NCBI GenBank assembly: GCA_902798685.1
Contig: CADBXO010000002.1
Span: forward strand, 62,001-126,000
Length of the DNA: 64,000 nucleotides
Reading direction: 5' to 3'
Origin: an uncultured Bacteroidales bacterium
GTDB lineage: Bacteria; Bacteroidota; Bacteroidia; Bacteroidales; Bacteroidaceae
Shown: in pieces, positions 44,252 through 52,753 of the stretch
How positions within the stretch are numbered: position 1 is the stretch's first letter
How the letters are laid out: the number at the start of each line of letters is the position of its first letter
The notes under the pieces: model-generated
What the model was told of the DNA's origin: nothing
What the model saw: the letters and a program-made list of their open reading frames with translations, nothing else
Databases searched by the model: none
Position numbers and translations under genes: made by a program

Positions 44252-45589
44252 TCAATTGCTTTTATAATATAGAATTTCTCGTTTTGTCGCATTCTGGATA
44301 GGCTCCGACAAACCCGGACGCCATACCTCCTCAACCCGTGTATTCCAGTTGTGGTAGTCATCATACTGATACTGAGGATAGCTCTCAACCGTCACGCCGG
44401 ACTCCCCGTGATAATAAACCTTGCGCTCCTTGATGTCGCGGTTCTCATTATAGACGCACTCATAAGAGTCAATTTCATGCTCAGCCTCCTGAGGACCCGT
44501 GTACTCATAGGAGACAACCACCATACGCTGCACATTTTCCAGGAAGTCATATGAATAGCTGTTGGTACGCAGCATCTTGACCATACCGTTCTCATAATAG
44601 GTGGTGTTGGTCACATTATCGCGGCTGGTCTGAGGCAGAGAGAGCCGGCAGCTGTTATAGTACTGATATGATACGCGCATGGTGTCGCATTTAATCTCAA
44701 CACGCACCCCATCCAGCACCTTCCACAGGTCAGTAACTATCAGCAGCCTGGTATCATTCTCAAAATTGAAGGTCTTATCCTCATGGAACTCAATACTGTC
44801 CTCATACCAACTCTTCTTAGCGGCCGATAAATCCGGCACGATCCAACCCTCCATATCCTCAGCCAGCGGATCCGGATCTGTCCACCCCTTGGCCGAGTAA
44901 GCCACCAGCTTGCCCAGGTTGCCATACTCGTAAAGCCACTTGCGTGCAACCTCTCCGGTAACATCGGCCTTCACAGTACAGCGTATGCGATGATTCACCT
45001 CATCATAATCATACGTGCGTGTGGTGTCATATCGGTTGGCATTCTTGTCCACAGTCTGATGAACAAGCAGATTTCCCTTCTCGTCGAACTCATAGATTGA
45101 TGACTCCATACCGTGCCTGTTATCAGATTGCGTAATCTTCTTTACAGTGCCGTGCAGCCCCATCCGTTGAGTGTTGGTACGATGCCAGTACGGCGTATCG
45201 AGCCATGCTTCGGCCCCCTTCTGGGTAACCTTGAACGCCAGCACATTAGTTCCGGATTCAACCACGATAGTAGTCTGTCGGGCCGATGTCTCCGTATTCT
45301 CAGCTACATGGATAAACAGCGTATCCTTGCCCTTCTTTCCCTCAGTCTTGGAAATGGTGCACCAATCGCCGCCTCTTGAGACATTTGCAGTCCAATCGGC
45401 ACTGGTATCAAGCACAAGCTGTGTGGAATCAGGCACGCTGCTCATGACACGGATCGTAGTGGAATCCTGAATATAAGTCTTCTCACCCTGATCAATCAAA
45501 ACGTTCCTGTTAAGTAAATCGCAGCCCGTAAAAAAAGAGAGTCCTATCGTTGTAAATACCAGTGTTGCTGCCAAAAAAGAGTTCCTCAT
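44252..45589 (-). CDS. BACON-domain lipoprotein
   Basis: Surface or periplasmic lipoprotein of 445 residues. Lipobox FFTGC (Cys23). A BACON domain (about 38-125; TSADWTANVSRGGDWCTISKTEGKKGKDTLFIHVAENTE is its typical core, given here only for orientation by its WTANV and WCTIS motifs) precedes repeats of the YEFDEKGNL/YDYDEVNHRI kind, as in YD/RHS-like beta-strand proteins, through to YPQYQYDDYHNW. BACON modules usually bind glycans or mucin or serve as spacers. The role is unknown. Its partner in the operon, the GMP synthetase domain, is unrelated in function. Confidence 0.82.
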   Translation of the reverse strand: MRNSFLAATLVFTTIGLSFFTGCDLLNRNVLIDQGEKTYIQDSTTIRVMSSVPDSTQLVLDTSADWTANVSRGGDWCTISKTEGKKGKDTLFIHVAENTETSARQTTIVVESGTNVLAFKVTQKGAEAWLDTPYWHRTNTQRMGLHGTVKKITQSDNRHGMESSIYEFDEKGNLLVHQTVDKNANRYDTTRTYDYDEVNHRIRCTVKADVTGEVARKWLYEYGNLGKLVAYSAKGWTDPDPLAEDMEGWIVPDLSAAKKSWYEDSIEFHEDKTFNFENDTRLLIVTDLWKVLDGVRVEIKCDTMRVSYQYYNSCRLSLPQTSRDNVTNTTYYENGMVKMLRTNSYSYDFLENVQRMVVVSYEYTGPQEAEHEIDSYECVYNENRDIKERKVYYHGESGVTVESYPQYQYDDYHNWNTRVEEVWRPGLSEPIQNATKREILYYKSN

Positions 45590-45737
45590 ATAAGCGTCAA
45601 TTAGTTCTTACAAACTTAATAAATAATTATTCAACGGCTATAACTCTTTTATATATTTTTATAACAACAAGATAAGACCAATTTCAACAATAGTTTAACT
45701 TTGTGCAGTTTTTTGAAAAACAATAGCCAAACACAAT

Positions 45738-46721
45738 ATGAAATACTACATCCTATTCGGCCCTCCCGGGGCAGGTAAAGGCACACAGGCTGGTGCCATA
45801 TCAGAGAAATACAACCTTAAGCACATCAGCACCGGCGAGATGCTGCGCAGTGAAATAGCCGCCGGCACCGAACTCGGCAAGCAGGCCAAGGAACTCATCG
45901 ATGCCGGCAACCTGGTACCCGACAGCGTAGTCGAGGGCATGATCGAAAGCACATTCAACAACAATAAGGACGTTGCAGGATTCCTCCTGGACGGCTTCCC
46001 CCGCACCCTTGGCCAGGCAGTTGACCTGGACGAGATGCTCTCCCGCCGCGGCGAGAAGGTGAACGCCGTCATCTCCATCATGATCAAGGACGACACCATC
46101 AAGGAGCGCATCAAACACCGCGCCGAGATTGAGGGCCGTGCCGATGACGCCAATGAGGAGACCATCAACAACCGCATCAAAACCTACCACAAGCAGACCG
46201 AGCCTCTTATCACCTATTATAAGAACGCCGGCAAGTATCAGGAGGTAGACGGCGAGTGTGGCGGCATTGAGGACGTACGCAAGGCAATGTTCCGCGTGTT
46301 CAAGGGCATCGACCGCAAGTTCATGGAGCGTCAGGTTGTTCTGGACGATTCACTGCTCGATAAGGTTCAGATGCTGGCTCAGGAGTCACCCCGTCTGCGT
46401 ATGAACTACGATCTGCGCAACTCTGAGGACGACCAGTCACAGCGAATGCTCAACGTAATGCTGCCCGGCACACACACCACCATCCACAAGCACAACCTCT
46501 CAAGCGAGACCGTAATGCTTATGCGTGGCCGCATGGATACCGTTTTCTATAACAATAAGGGAGTCGAGATGCAGCGCATCCATATGGGTGGCGATACCGG
46601 CGTCTTCGGCGTCAACATCCCCAAGGGTCAGTGGCACACCTTCGAGGTCTTTGACCTTAGCATCATCTTCATGGCTCAGGATGGGCCGTGGTCGCCACTC
46701 TCCAAGGAAAATATGTTATAA
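45738..46721 (+). CDS. adk: Adenylate kinase fused to a WbuC-family cupin
   Basis: Residues 1-190 are adenylate kinase, which converts ATP and AMP to 2 ADP: P-loop GPPGAGKG (8-15), the DGFPRT motif (85-90) and a short lid typical of Bacteroidetes. Residues about 199-327 are a full WbuC cupin: SPRLRMNYDLRNSEDDQSQRM-type opening, metal-type histidines in GTHTTIHKHN, Glu257, IPKGQWHTFEV and a final DGPWSPLSKENML. WbuC proteins accompany O-antigen and exopolysaccharide clusters. There is no stop between the two parts and no second start with a ribosome site. The gene faces the Wzz gene across a shared terminator. The fusion is unusual. Confidence 0.92.
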   Translation: MKYYILFGPPGAGKGTQAGAISEKYNLKHISTGEMLRSEIAAGTELGKQAKELIDAGNLVPDSVVEGMIESTFNNNKDVAGFLLDGFPRTLGQAVDLDEMLSRRGEKVNAVISIMIKDDTIKERIKHRAEIEGRADDANEETINNRIKTYHKQTEPLITYYKNAGKYQEVDGECGGIEDVRKAMFRVFKGIDRKFMERQVVLDDSLLDKVQMLAQESPRLRMNYDLRNSEDDQSQRMLNVMLPGTHTTIHKHNLSSETVMLMRGRMDTVFYNNKGVEMQRIHMGGDTGVFGVNIPKGQWHTFEVFDLSIIFMAQDGPWSPLSKENML

Positions 46722-46752
46722 AAAAAAGGTCGCAATCAAGCGACCTTTTTTT
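46721..46752. terminator. Bidirectional terminator between adk-wbuC and wzz
   Basis: Twelve-base perfect arms AAAAAAAGGTCG and CGACCTTTTTTT with loop CAATCAAG. It is the only sequence between the two convergent genes. Confidence 0.92.
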
Positions 46753-47863
46753 ATGCTAACATTTCCTTGACTTTCGGCCAGTAGCCTTTAGCCAGAACCC
46801 AGCCGCAGCCCAAAACGGCACCAAAGAACGTCCAGACTATCAAAGTCTTTGCACGGCTGTTAGAAGGCTTGGAAGGAACCGTAACGGGCTGGATTATTGT
46901 CAGCACCGGAGTATCACGCTTAACCTGCAGTTTAGCCTGCTCCAGTTGCTTGGCAAGCTCGGTATAGATTGCGTTTGACGTATTGTACTTTGACTGGATT
47001 CGGTCATGCTCAATACGATCCCTGGTAGTGGTGATATTCTGCGTCTTGTCAGTAATCTTAGCCAGTTGCTCCTGATAATTCTCAGTCTCCTTCTTGATCT
47101 CATCATAGCGAGCCTGGATATACTCCAGTTCACTCTCTGACTTCTCCACGCGGAAACGGGTAATCTCCTCCTGCAGCAACTGCTGGGCCTTCATTGCCAG
47201 TTCAGCTGTCTGAATAGGCTCCGAACCAACAACATTCAGAGTAATATAACCCTCCTTCTTATCAACTGCAAGCGATACACTCTCGCTGACAGTCTTCAGA
47301 ACCTTAACCTCATCCTTGGTAAGCACAATCGGCTTGGGGGTATCGTCAACACCACCGCCAGGAAGAACAATATCAGGTTTCTCCTTGCGGATTGCGCCAA
47401 GTATTACGCCCGGAAGACCGATGGTGTACTTCTTGATTGTACCCATAACGGTAGGCTTGGCAATCTCTGTGGCATATGTGAACATGCTCACAGCAGTGTC
47501 AACCTTTGCATAATGCACTGGAGTGTACATGAGTTCCTTACGGAAAGTAACGCTGTTCACAATCTGCGGATAGATAAGCGGTGATAGCTCAGCTCCGCTA
47601 GATGATGACCCCAAGTCAATACCTGCAAGTGATGCCAGACTGCTCAGCGACGAACTTGACTTGGAACCCACCTGAGGCACCATTACAGTGCTCACCGAAT
47701 AGGTACGCTTCATAGTCAGCGCAGCCACGAATCCCAGCACAATGAACGCGCAGGTCCAGATAATGATGGTCTTGCGGCCCTCCCACAACTGCTTTACCAG
47801 CGCCATTATGTCTATGCCCTCCTCGTCCTCGAACAGAGGAGCGTTGTTCATATTCTCCTGCAT
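46751..47863 (-). CDS. Wzz/chain-length determinant family protein
   Basis: Inner-membrane polysaccharide co-polymerase of 370 residues. The N-terminal IMALVKQLWEGRKTIIIWTCAFIVLGFVAALTM segment gives membrane helix 1 (about 32-52) and TLIVWTFFGAVLGCGWVL gives helix 2 (about 340-358). The periplasmic part has the coiled-coil region RVEKSESELEYIQARYDEI and the PVLTIIQPVTVPSKPSNSRAK motif before helix 2. No kinase domain. It starts one base after the stop of the Wza-like gene; an ATG four codons later is an alternative. Controls polymer length together with the export protein upstream. Confidence 0.9.
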   Translation of the reverse strand: MQENMNNAPLFEDEEGIDIMALVKQLWEGRKTIIIWTCAFIVLGFVAALTMKRTYSVSTVMVPQVGSKSSSSLSSLASLAGIDLGSSSSGAELSPLIYPQIVNSVTFRKELMYTPVHYAKVDTAVSMFTYATEIAKPTVMGTIKKYTIGLPGVILGAIRKEKPDIVLPGGGVDDTPKPIVLTKDEVKVLKTVSESVSLAVDKKEGYITLNVVGSEPIQTAELAMKAQQLLQEEITRFRVEKSESELEYIQARYDEIKKETENYQEQLAKITDKTQNITTTRDRIEHDRIQSKYNTSNAIYTELAKQLEQAKLQVKRDTPVLTIIQPVTVPSKPSNSRAKTLIVWTFFGAVLGCGWVLAKGYWPKVKEMLA

Positions 47864-47864
47864 A

Positions 47865-50516
47865 TTACTTAAGTCTGTCTATCAAGATGATAAGTGATAT
47901 AACCGATGTCAGAGTAGCAACAGACTGGTTCAAAGTATTGCTCCAGTTAATCTTCTCCTTAGGCGTATCCAACTTCTCACGCTTCTCGCGGTCAATGCTT
48001 ACGGTAACCACACCACCCGGCTGAACATCCGGATAATTGCGGATACCCAGGAAGTATCGTTTGGTACTCTCGGTCTGGTTGTTGGGGTATGTAACAGTCA
48101 CGCTGTTCTTGTTGGCCACCTTCTGGAAACCGCCCGCATAATGACGTATATACCATGCGGCACTGTGATCGCCGTTATAAACTATAACCTTGTTAGATGC
48201 AGAGAAATCGGCCGGAACATACTGTCCCATACGTGTACCAATCTCCCTGATTATCACAATGTTCTCCTGACGTGAAATATTGATTACGTCACCATCCATA
48301 AGGATAAGGTCCGAATCCATTTTCTTCTTGTTGTTCTTGGCCTTAGTCAGGTTTACGCCGATATTACCGCGGCCCTCATGGGTACGGAACACACGTGCGT
48401 ACGGATCGGCATCATCCAGAAGACCGCCGGCCATCTGAATAACCTCCCAAAGTTGGGTCTTGTTGTCATCCAGCAGATAAACGCCCGGATACTTCACGCG
48501 ACCGTTCAGTTCAACGGTACGGCCGGTAGTGAAATCGGGAGTCATGCGGACAACGATCTGATCAAACGGCTGGAGTTGGAAATCGGACTTGGGATTGTAG
48601 TTCTCATCGACCTCAAAGGTTAATACATCGAACGATGACTTGCTGTCCGATACGTTCAGGCGGAACACCTCAACGCGGTCATAAGCGGCGCCGACCTCGA
48701 ATCCGCCTGCCATTGTGAGCAGGTCATGAACGGTCAGCGAGGGATCGAACGTGGTGCCGAACGGGCTCTTTACGGCACCGTTCACACGCACTTCGCCGGC
48801 ATTGGTGTATGTGGTGTTATCATAAACGTTCAACTGGTCACCCGGCTGCAACTCCTTGTCAAGGTCATTCTCCAGCGAGATGGTTATGTACTCCATCTTG
48901 GCAGGATTCTCCAGATCCTTGCGGAAAATGTAAGCGACGGGATATACATTCGTCTTAAGGCCGCCTGCGTACTCGATAGCCTGACCCACTGTCATACGGT
49001 CATTCAGGCCGAACTGACGGCTGAAAGGCTTACGAACCTGACCGTTCACGCTGATGGTGTCAAGGTCGCGGTACTCGGACTGCTCAAGCACCTTGACTAC
49101 GTCGCGGGCCTGAAGTTCAAAGTCGGGATTGCCGTTGATGCCCGGGAACGGAACCGTGATAATCTCTACGGTCTCATCGGGCTTGGTGCGCTCCACGAAC
49201 ACATAATCGGTCTTGGCTGTATATGTAGGCTTAACCTTATCAATCAATGCCTTAAGGCTGCTGTTGCCCTTCAGGTCATAATTGCCGCCGTAGTAGACAG
49301 CACCGTTAATGGCAACGTAATTTTCCATCGGCACATCTGACTGGTGAATCAGAACCGCATCACCGTTGTGCAGGTCAACCTTCTGCTTGCCGCTCATTAC
49401 ATCGGCCAGGTTGAACTCCAGATATTTGCGCTCGCCGTTCTCGTAACGCTCCACCTGAACGTAATCCATGTAAGCGTTGTAAACCAGACCGCCGGCGTAC
49501 TCAATGAGTTGTTTCAGGCCCTCACCCTTGACCATCTCGTAACGCATCGGGCGGTTAACGGCGCCGCTAATGCTTACAACGTTCTGTGCGATAGGAACAA
49601 AGATCACGTCACCGTTCTGGATATCGTACTGAATCTTTGCGTCGGGTTTGGTCATGTAGGTGTAGAGGTCAAGTTTGGTATTTTTGCCTCCGCGTGAGAG
49701 CTGAATCTCACGAACAGATCCCATTTCCGAGGGACCGCCTGCAGCAGCCAGCGCGTTGAATACTGAGTTGAGTGCACTGAGTGTGAAACCGCCCTGAACG
49801 CCAACCTCACCGTAAATGCTCACCTGAACTGTACGTGCGGTGGTGATTGTAACCGCAATCTGATCCTCACGGAATGAGTAGTGACTGGCCAGCTTTGACT
49901 GAATAGCCTTGCGGGCCTGAGCCATAGTCATACCCTTAAGGAATATCTTGCTCGATCCTGCCGGCTGGATTGAACCGTCGGCAGCAATGCGCTGATGAAT
50001 CTCGGTCTGTGACGAGCCGAATATCGAGATGTGCACCTCATCGCCCTCACCCAGCACATAAGTGTCAGGAGCCTGGGCACCGTCTGTGGTGCGGAACACC
50101 TCCATTGCATTGCCGGTGAATATGGAGTGGCCGTAGATTGCTAGTGAATCGGTGGCGGGTTCGTTTTTCTCTTGTATGGCAGCCTCAGCAGCAATCTCAT
50201 TAACGGTAGACTGTGGAACAGCAGCAGTTATAGGAGCCACTTCAATGGCGGTTGTAGCAGCTGCGTTAGCATCGGCCGCACTCTTCTCAGCCTGCATCTT
50301 GTCCAGGATAGTCATAACGCGATCCTGGTAATTCACATATTCCGTAGGAGAAATGTTATCCACATCAATACCCTCCTCCAAGAGTCGGGTCCGAACCTCA
50401 GTCTCACTAAGTCCTCTCTTCTGCAACTCGGCCTGAGCCATTGCCATCATCGAAGCGCTTTGTGCAAAAGCCAACATAGGCAACATCGCAAACAAAACAG
50501 CCAAAACTTTCTTCAT
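47865..50516 (-). CDS. Polysaccharide export protein (Wza-like, multiple SLBB domains)
   Basis: Outer-membrane-associated export channel component. Start at the ATG giving MKKVLAVLFAMLPMLAFAQ (signal peptide); about 883 residues, longer than E. coli Wza because of many SLBB repeats. The poly_export domain is at about 155-235 (YVLGEGDEVHISIFGSSQTEI), then repeated SLBB units with VSISGAVNRP, VAINGAVYYGG, ISVNGQVRKP, VRVNGAVKSP and VELNGRVKYPG. One hydrophobic helix at the C terminus (SVATLTSVISLIILIDRL). A -7 box TAATTTTG (50540-50547, minus) lies about 24 nt upstream. Operon with Wzz. Confidence 0.92.
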   Translation of the reverse strand: MKKVLAVLFAMLPMLAFAQSASMMAMAQAELQKRGLSETEVRTRLLEEGIDVDNISPTEYVNYQDRVMTILDKMQAEKSAADANAAATTAIEVAPITAAVPQSTVNEIAAEAAIQEKNEPATDSLAIYGHSIFTGNAMEVFRTTDGAQAPDTYVLGEGDEVHISIFGSSQTEIHQRIAADGSIQPAGSSKIFLKGMTMAQARKAIQSKLASHYSFREDQIAVTITTARTVQVSIYGEVGVQGGFTLSALNSVFNALAAAGGPSEMGSVREIQLSRGGKNTKLDLYTYMTKPDAKIQYDIQNGDVIFVPIAQNVVSISGAVNRPMRYEMVKGEGLKQLIEYAGGLVYNAYMDYVQVERYENGERKYLEFNLADVMSGKQKVDLHNGDAVLIHQSDVPMENYVAINGAVYYGGNYDLKGNSSLKALIDKVKPTYTAKTDYVFVERTKPDETVEIITVPFPGINGNPDFELQARDVVKVLEQSEYRDLDTISVNGQVRKPFSRQFGLNDRMTVGQAIEYAGGLKTNVYPVAYIFRKDLENPAKMEYITISLENDLDKELQPGDQLNVYDNTTYTNAGEVRVNGAVKSPFGTTFDPSLTVHDLLTMAGGFEVGAAYDRVEVFRLNVSDSKSSFDVLTFEVDENYNPKSDFQLQPFDQIVVRMTPDFTTGRTVELNGRVKYPGVYLLDDNKTQLWEVIQMAGGLLDDADPYARVFRTHEGRGNIGVNLTKAKNNKKKMDSDLILMDGDVINISRQENIVIIREIGTRMGQYVPADFSASNKVIVYNGDHSAAWYIRHYAGGFQKVANKNSVTVTYPNNQTESTKRYFLGIRNYPDVQPGGVVTVSIDREKREKLDTPKEKINWSNTLNQSVATLTSVISLIILIDRLK

Positions 50517-50579
50517 ATATCGCATTAATTAATTTCCTGCAAAATTACTAATAAATATTAACACGCGCAAAGTGGAACA

Positions 50580-50616
50580 CATGGAACACTTGGGGTCAGG
50601 CCCCAATTGTATCATT
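50580..50616. repeat. Palindromic REP-like element, copy 5 (TCAGG orientation)
   Basis: Core 50586-50610 with arms ACACTTGGGG (two mismatches) and CCCCAATTGT. It provides the TGA stop (50612-50614, minus) of manC and separates it from the Wza-like gene. Confidence 0.9.
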
Positions 50617-51658
50617 TTGCCGAGAACTCCTTGATGCGCTGCTCTTCGCTACGCTTGCAAATCAGGATCTGTCCGCCCTTTTCCGATACGATATAACCAT
50701 CCAATCCTTGAATCACAACCTTCTTTGCATCTTCAGCATGAACAACGCAATTGCTTGATTCATAGAAATGTACATTACCGACCGATGCATTATTCTGCGC
50801 GTCCTTGGTCAGTTTCTCATGCAGAGACTGCCAGTTGCCCAAGTCACTCCACCCAAAGTCCGCCGGATGCGTATAAACCTTCTTATCGGCCGATGCCGGC
50901 TCCATCACCGCATAGTCAATCGATATCTTCTCGCACTGAGGGAAGATAGAAATGATACATTTGGGGTCAGGCCCCAATTGTACCATTTTATCCATCTGCT
51001 CCGCCAAAATCGGCTTATATTTCCTGATAGAATCAGTAATAGTCTTCACATTCCACACGAAAATACCCGCATTCCACAGGTAATTTCCATCTGCCAGATA
51101 CTTCTTAGCGGTCTCCAGATCCGGTTTCTCCTTGAACTGCTCCACCAAAATGATACATTTGGGGTCAGGCCCCAATTGTACCGTTTTCACATACCCGTAC
51201 CCCGTCTCCGGCCTGTTAGGCTTAATGCCGATGGTAACGATGAAGTCGTGGCCCGATGTAAAGTCAAGAGCACCCGATATCACGCGCCTGAACTCCTCAG
51301 GATTCATTACAACAGCATCGCTGGGAGTCACAACAACGTTAGCATCCGGATCTTCCTGTTTAATGCTCCAGCAAGCCCAGGCAATGCACGGTGCAGTGTT
51401 TCGTGCAGCAGGCTCAGCAAGAATATGGGCCGATGGAATACCAGGAATCTGCTCCTTGACGATATCCACGTAATCCTTGTTGGTCACTACCCAGAAGTTT
51501 TCCGATGGGCAAATGCCCTTGAAACGGTCCACTGTCAATTGAATCAGCGACCGTCCACAGCCCAGAATATCAATGAATTGCTTAGGAAACTCAGGAGTGC
51601 TTAGGGGCCAGAACCTGCTCCCGATACCTCCCGCCATAATTACAACGTGATTTGCCAT
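50612..51658 (-). CDS. manC: Mannose-1-phosphate guanylyltransferase with two in-frame repeat insertions
   Basis: Makes GDP-mannose for exopolysaccharide and glycan synthesis; 348 residues. Nucleotidyltransferase motif VIMAGGIGSRFWPLS (6-20) and FPKQF, then AEPAARNTAPCIAWA, VTPSDAVV, ETGYGYV and GNYLWNAGIFVWN. Residues about 159-171 and 225-238 (TVQLGPDPKCIIL and MVQLGPDPKCIISI) are encoded by two palindromic elements inserted in frame. The first follows ETGYGYV, a surface loop in related enzymes, and the second lies in a helical segment before the DYAVME motif. The gene lies one base after manA. The stop is given by a third element. Whether the enzyme is active is not certain. Confidence 0.93.
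   Translation of the reverse strand: MANHVVIMAGGIGSRFWPLSTPEFPKQFIDILGCGRSLIQLTVDRFKGICPSENFWVVTNKDYVDIVKEQIPGIPSAHILAEPAARNTAPCIAWACWSIKQEDPDANVVVTPSDAVVMNPEEFRRVISGALDFTSGHDFIVTIGIKPNRPETGYGYVKTVQLGPDPKCIILVEQFKEKPDLETAKKYLADGNYLWNAGIFVWNVKTITDSIRKYKPILAEQMDKMVQLGPDPKCIISIFPQCEKISIDYAVMEPASADKKVYTHPADFGWSDLGNWQSLHEKLTKDAQNNASVGNVHFYESSNCVVHAEDAKKVVIQGLDGYIVSEKGGQILICKRSEEQRIKEFSAK
50951..50987. repeat. Palindromic REP-like element inside manC, copy 6 (TCAGG orientation)
   Basis: Core 50957-50981 with arms ACATTTGGGG and CCCCAATTGT, flanks TGAT and ACCATT. In frame; read on the minus strand it encodes MVQLGPDPKCII. Confidence 0.92.
51149..51185. repeat. Palindromic REP-like element inside manC, copy 7 (TCAGG orientation)
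   Basis: Core 51155-51179, identical to copy 6 over the core, flanks TGAT and ACCGTT. In frame; encodes TVQLGPDPKCII. Its near identity to copy 6 suggests recent duplication or common source. Confidence 0.92.
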
Positions 51659-51659
51659 T

Positions 51660-52700
51660 TCAATATTTGTTCTTGTGGAAAAGCCTGTGAATCTTATTCA
51701 CCACTCCTCCGCTCTGATTATCAATAAAAGCATCCAAAACCTTGCAGGAACCACCCACAGGCCTGATATCATAGTCCGCAACGGCCGCCGGAATCAAGCA
51801 ACTGTAACCCTCCTTGACCACTACCTCATCACCCGTAGCGCGCACCTTAATCACGCAATCGCCCTTAAGGCACATAGTAATGATAAAACTGTCGTATTTG
51901 AGTAGGTTCCGATGAAACTCATGATCCACCTCCGTCACGCGAGCGCTAAAGAATTTTGACTCCATTATCAGGTTCGCACGGTCACTGCGGACAGCATAAT
52001 CGGTCCGATATTTCCGCTCAACCTTGTAGTTAAGTGCCTGAGCAGCATAGGCAGTATGGAGTTCGCGCGGCTTACCGTCAAGCCCCGGCCTGTTATAGTC
52101 AAATATTCTGTAAGTAACGTCCGATGACTGCTGAATCTCAGCCAAAAGAATACCGCTGCAAATGGCATGAACACGCCCCGCCGGAATGTAAAACACATCG
52201 CCCGCATGCGCCTCATGGCGCGCCAAAGCCTCAGTGATAGTCCCGTCCTCCACCATTCGCTTGTATTCATCGGCCTGGAGTTTCTTCTTGAAACCGGCAT
52301 AAATGCAAGCCCCGGGCTCAGCGTCCAGCACATACCACATCTCGCTCTTTCCCAGCTTGTTATGCTCGCGCAGAGCCATCTCGTCGTTAGGGTGAACCTG
52401 GATTGACAAATCCTTCCGGGCGTCGATGAATTTGACCAGCAGCGGCATTTTCCCGCCGTTCCGCTTGGCCACAGCCTTGCCCAGAATATCCTCAGGGGCC
52501 GATGCCACCACCTCCGGCAGCGTTTTCCCGGCCCAGCAACCATTAGCGACAACGCTCGGCGAGCTTTCCACAGCGCTCACCTCCCAGCTCTCGCCCACAT
52601 TGTCCTGTTCCGGCAGTCCTTTCCATCGGCACAGCCTATCCCCGCCCCACACCACCGTGTGCAGGTTAGGCTCGAAAAGCAGAGGATAAATTGAATTCAT
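51660..52700 (-). CDS. manA: Class I mannose-6-phosphate isomerase
   Basis: Interconverts fructose-6-phosphate and mannose-6-phosphate, feeding GDP-mannose synthesis with the next gene. Start at the ATG giving MNSIYPLLFEPNLHTVVWGG, 346 residues. Zinc ligands and motif are visible in SIQVHPND (Gln101, His103), KSEMWYVLD and the GRVHAICSGILLAEIQQSSD block. A C-terminal cupin half follows. A -7 box TATATTTG lies only four bases before the ATG, so the transcript is almost leaderless. Its stop overlaps the manC start region (one-base gap). Confidence 0.93.
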   Translation of the reverse strand: MNSIYPLLFEPNLHTVVWGGDRLCRWKGLPEQDNVGESWEVSAVESSPSVVANGCWAGKTLPEVVASAPEDILGKAVAKRNGGKMPLLVKFIDARKDLSIQVHPNDEMALREHNKLGKSEMWYVLDAEPGACIYAGFKKKLQADEYKRMVEDGTITEALARHEAHAGDVFYIPAGRVHAICSGILLAEIQQSSDVTYRIFDYNRPGLDGKPRELHTAYAAQALNYKVERKYRTDYAVRSDRANLIMESKFFSARVTEVDHEFHRNLLKYDSFIITMCLKGDCVIKVRATGDEVVVKEGYSCLIPAAVADYDIRPVGGSCKVLDAFIDNQSGGVVNKIHRLFHKNKY

Positions 52701-52704
52701 CACG

Positions 52705-52712
52705 CAAATATA
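52705..52712 (-). promoter_or_regulatory. -7 box of manA with near-zero leader (TATATTTG)
   Basis: TATATTTG on the minus strand, four bases before ATG. Transcription starting 5-9 bases after the box would begin at or just inside the start codon. The upstream side abuts a palindromic element. Confidence 0.55.
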
Positions 52713-52716
52713 CAAA

Positions 52717-52753
52717 AATGATACAAATGGGGTCAGGCCCCAATTGTACTATT
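52717..52753. repeat. Palindromic REP-like element, copy 8 (TCAGG orientation), 3' flank of RAYT
   Basis: Core 52723-52747 with arms ACAAATGGGG and CCCCAATTGT. The RAYT reading frame runs into it and ends at the TGA in its centre, so the last residues of the transposase are element-encoded. Confidence 0.93.

Noticed and set aside
50768..51604. Long open frame of 278 codons on the plus strand opposite manC
   Set aside because: It is the mirror of a well-conserved gene; composition is Arg/Leu/His-rich with no family motif.
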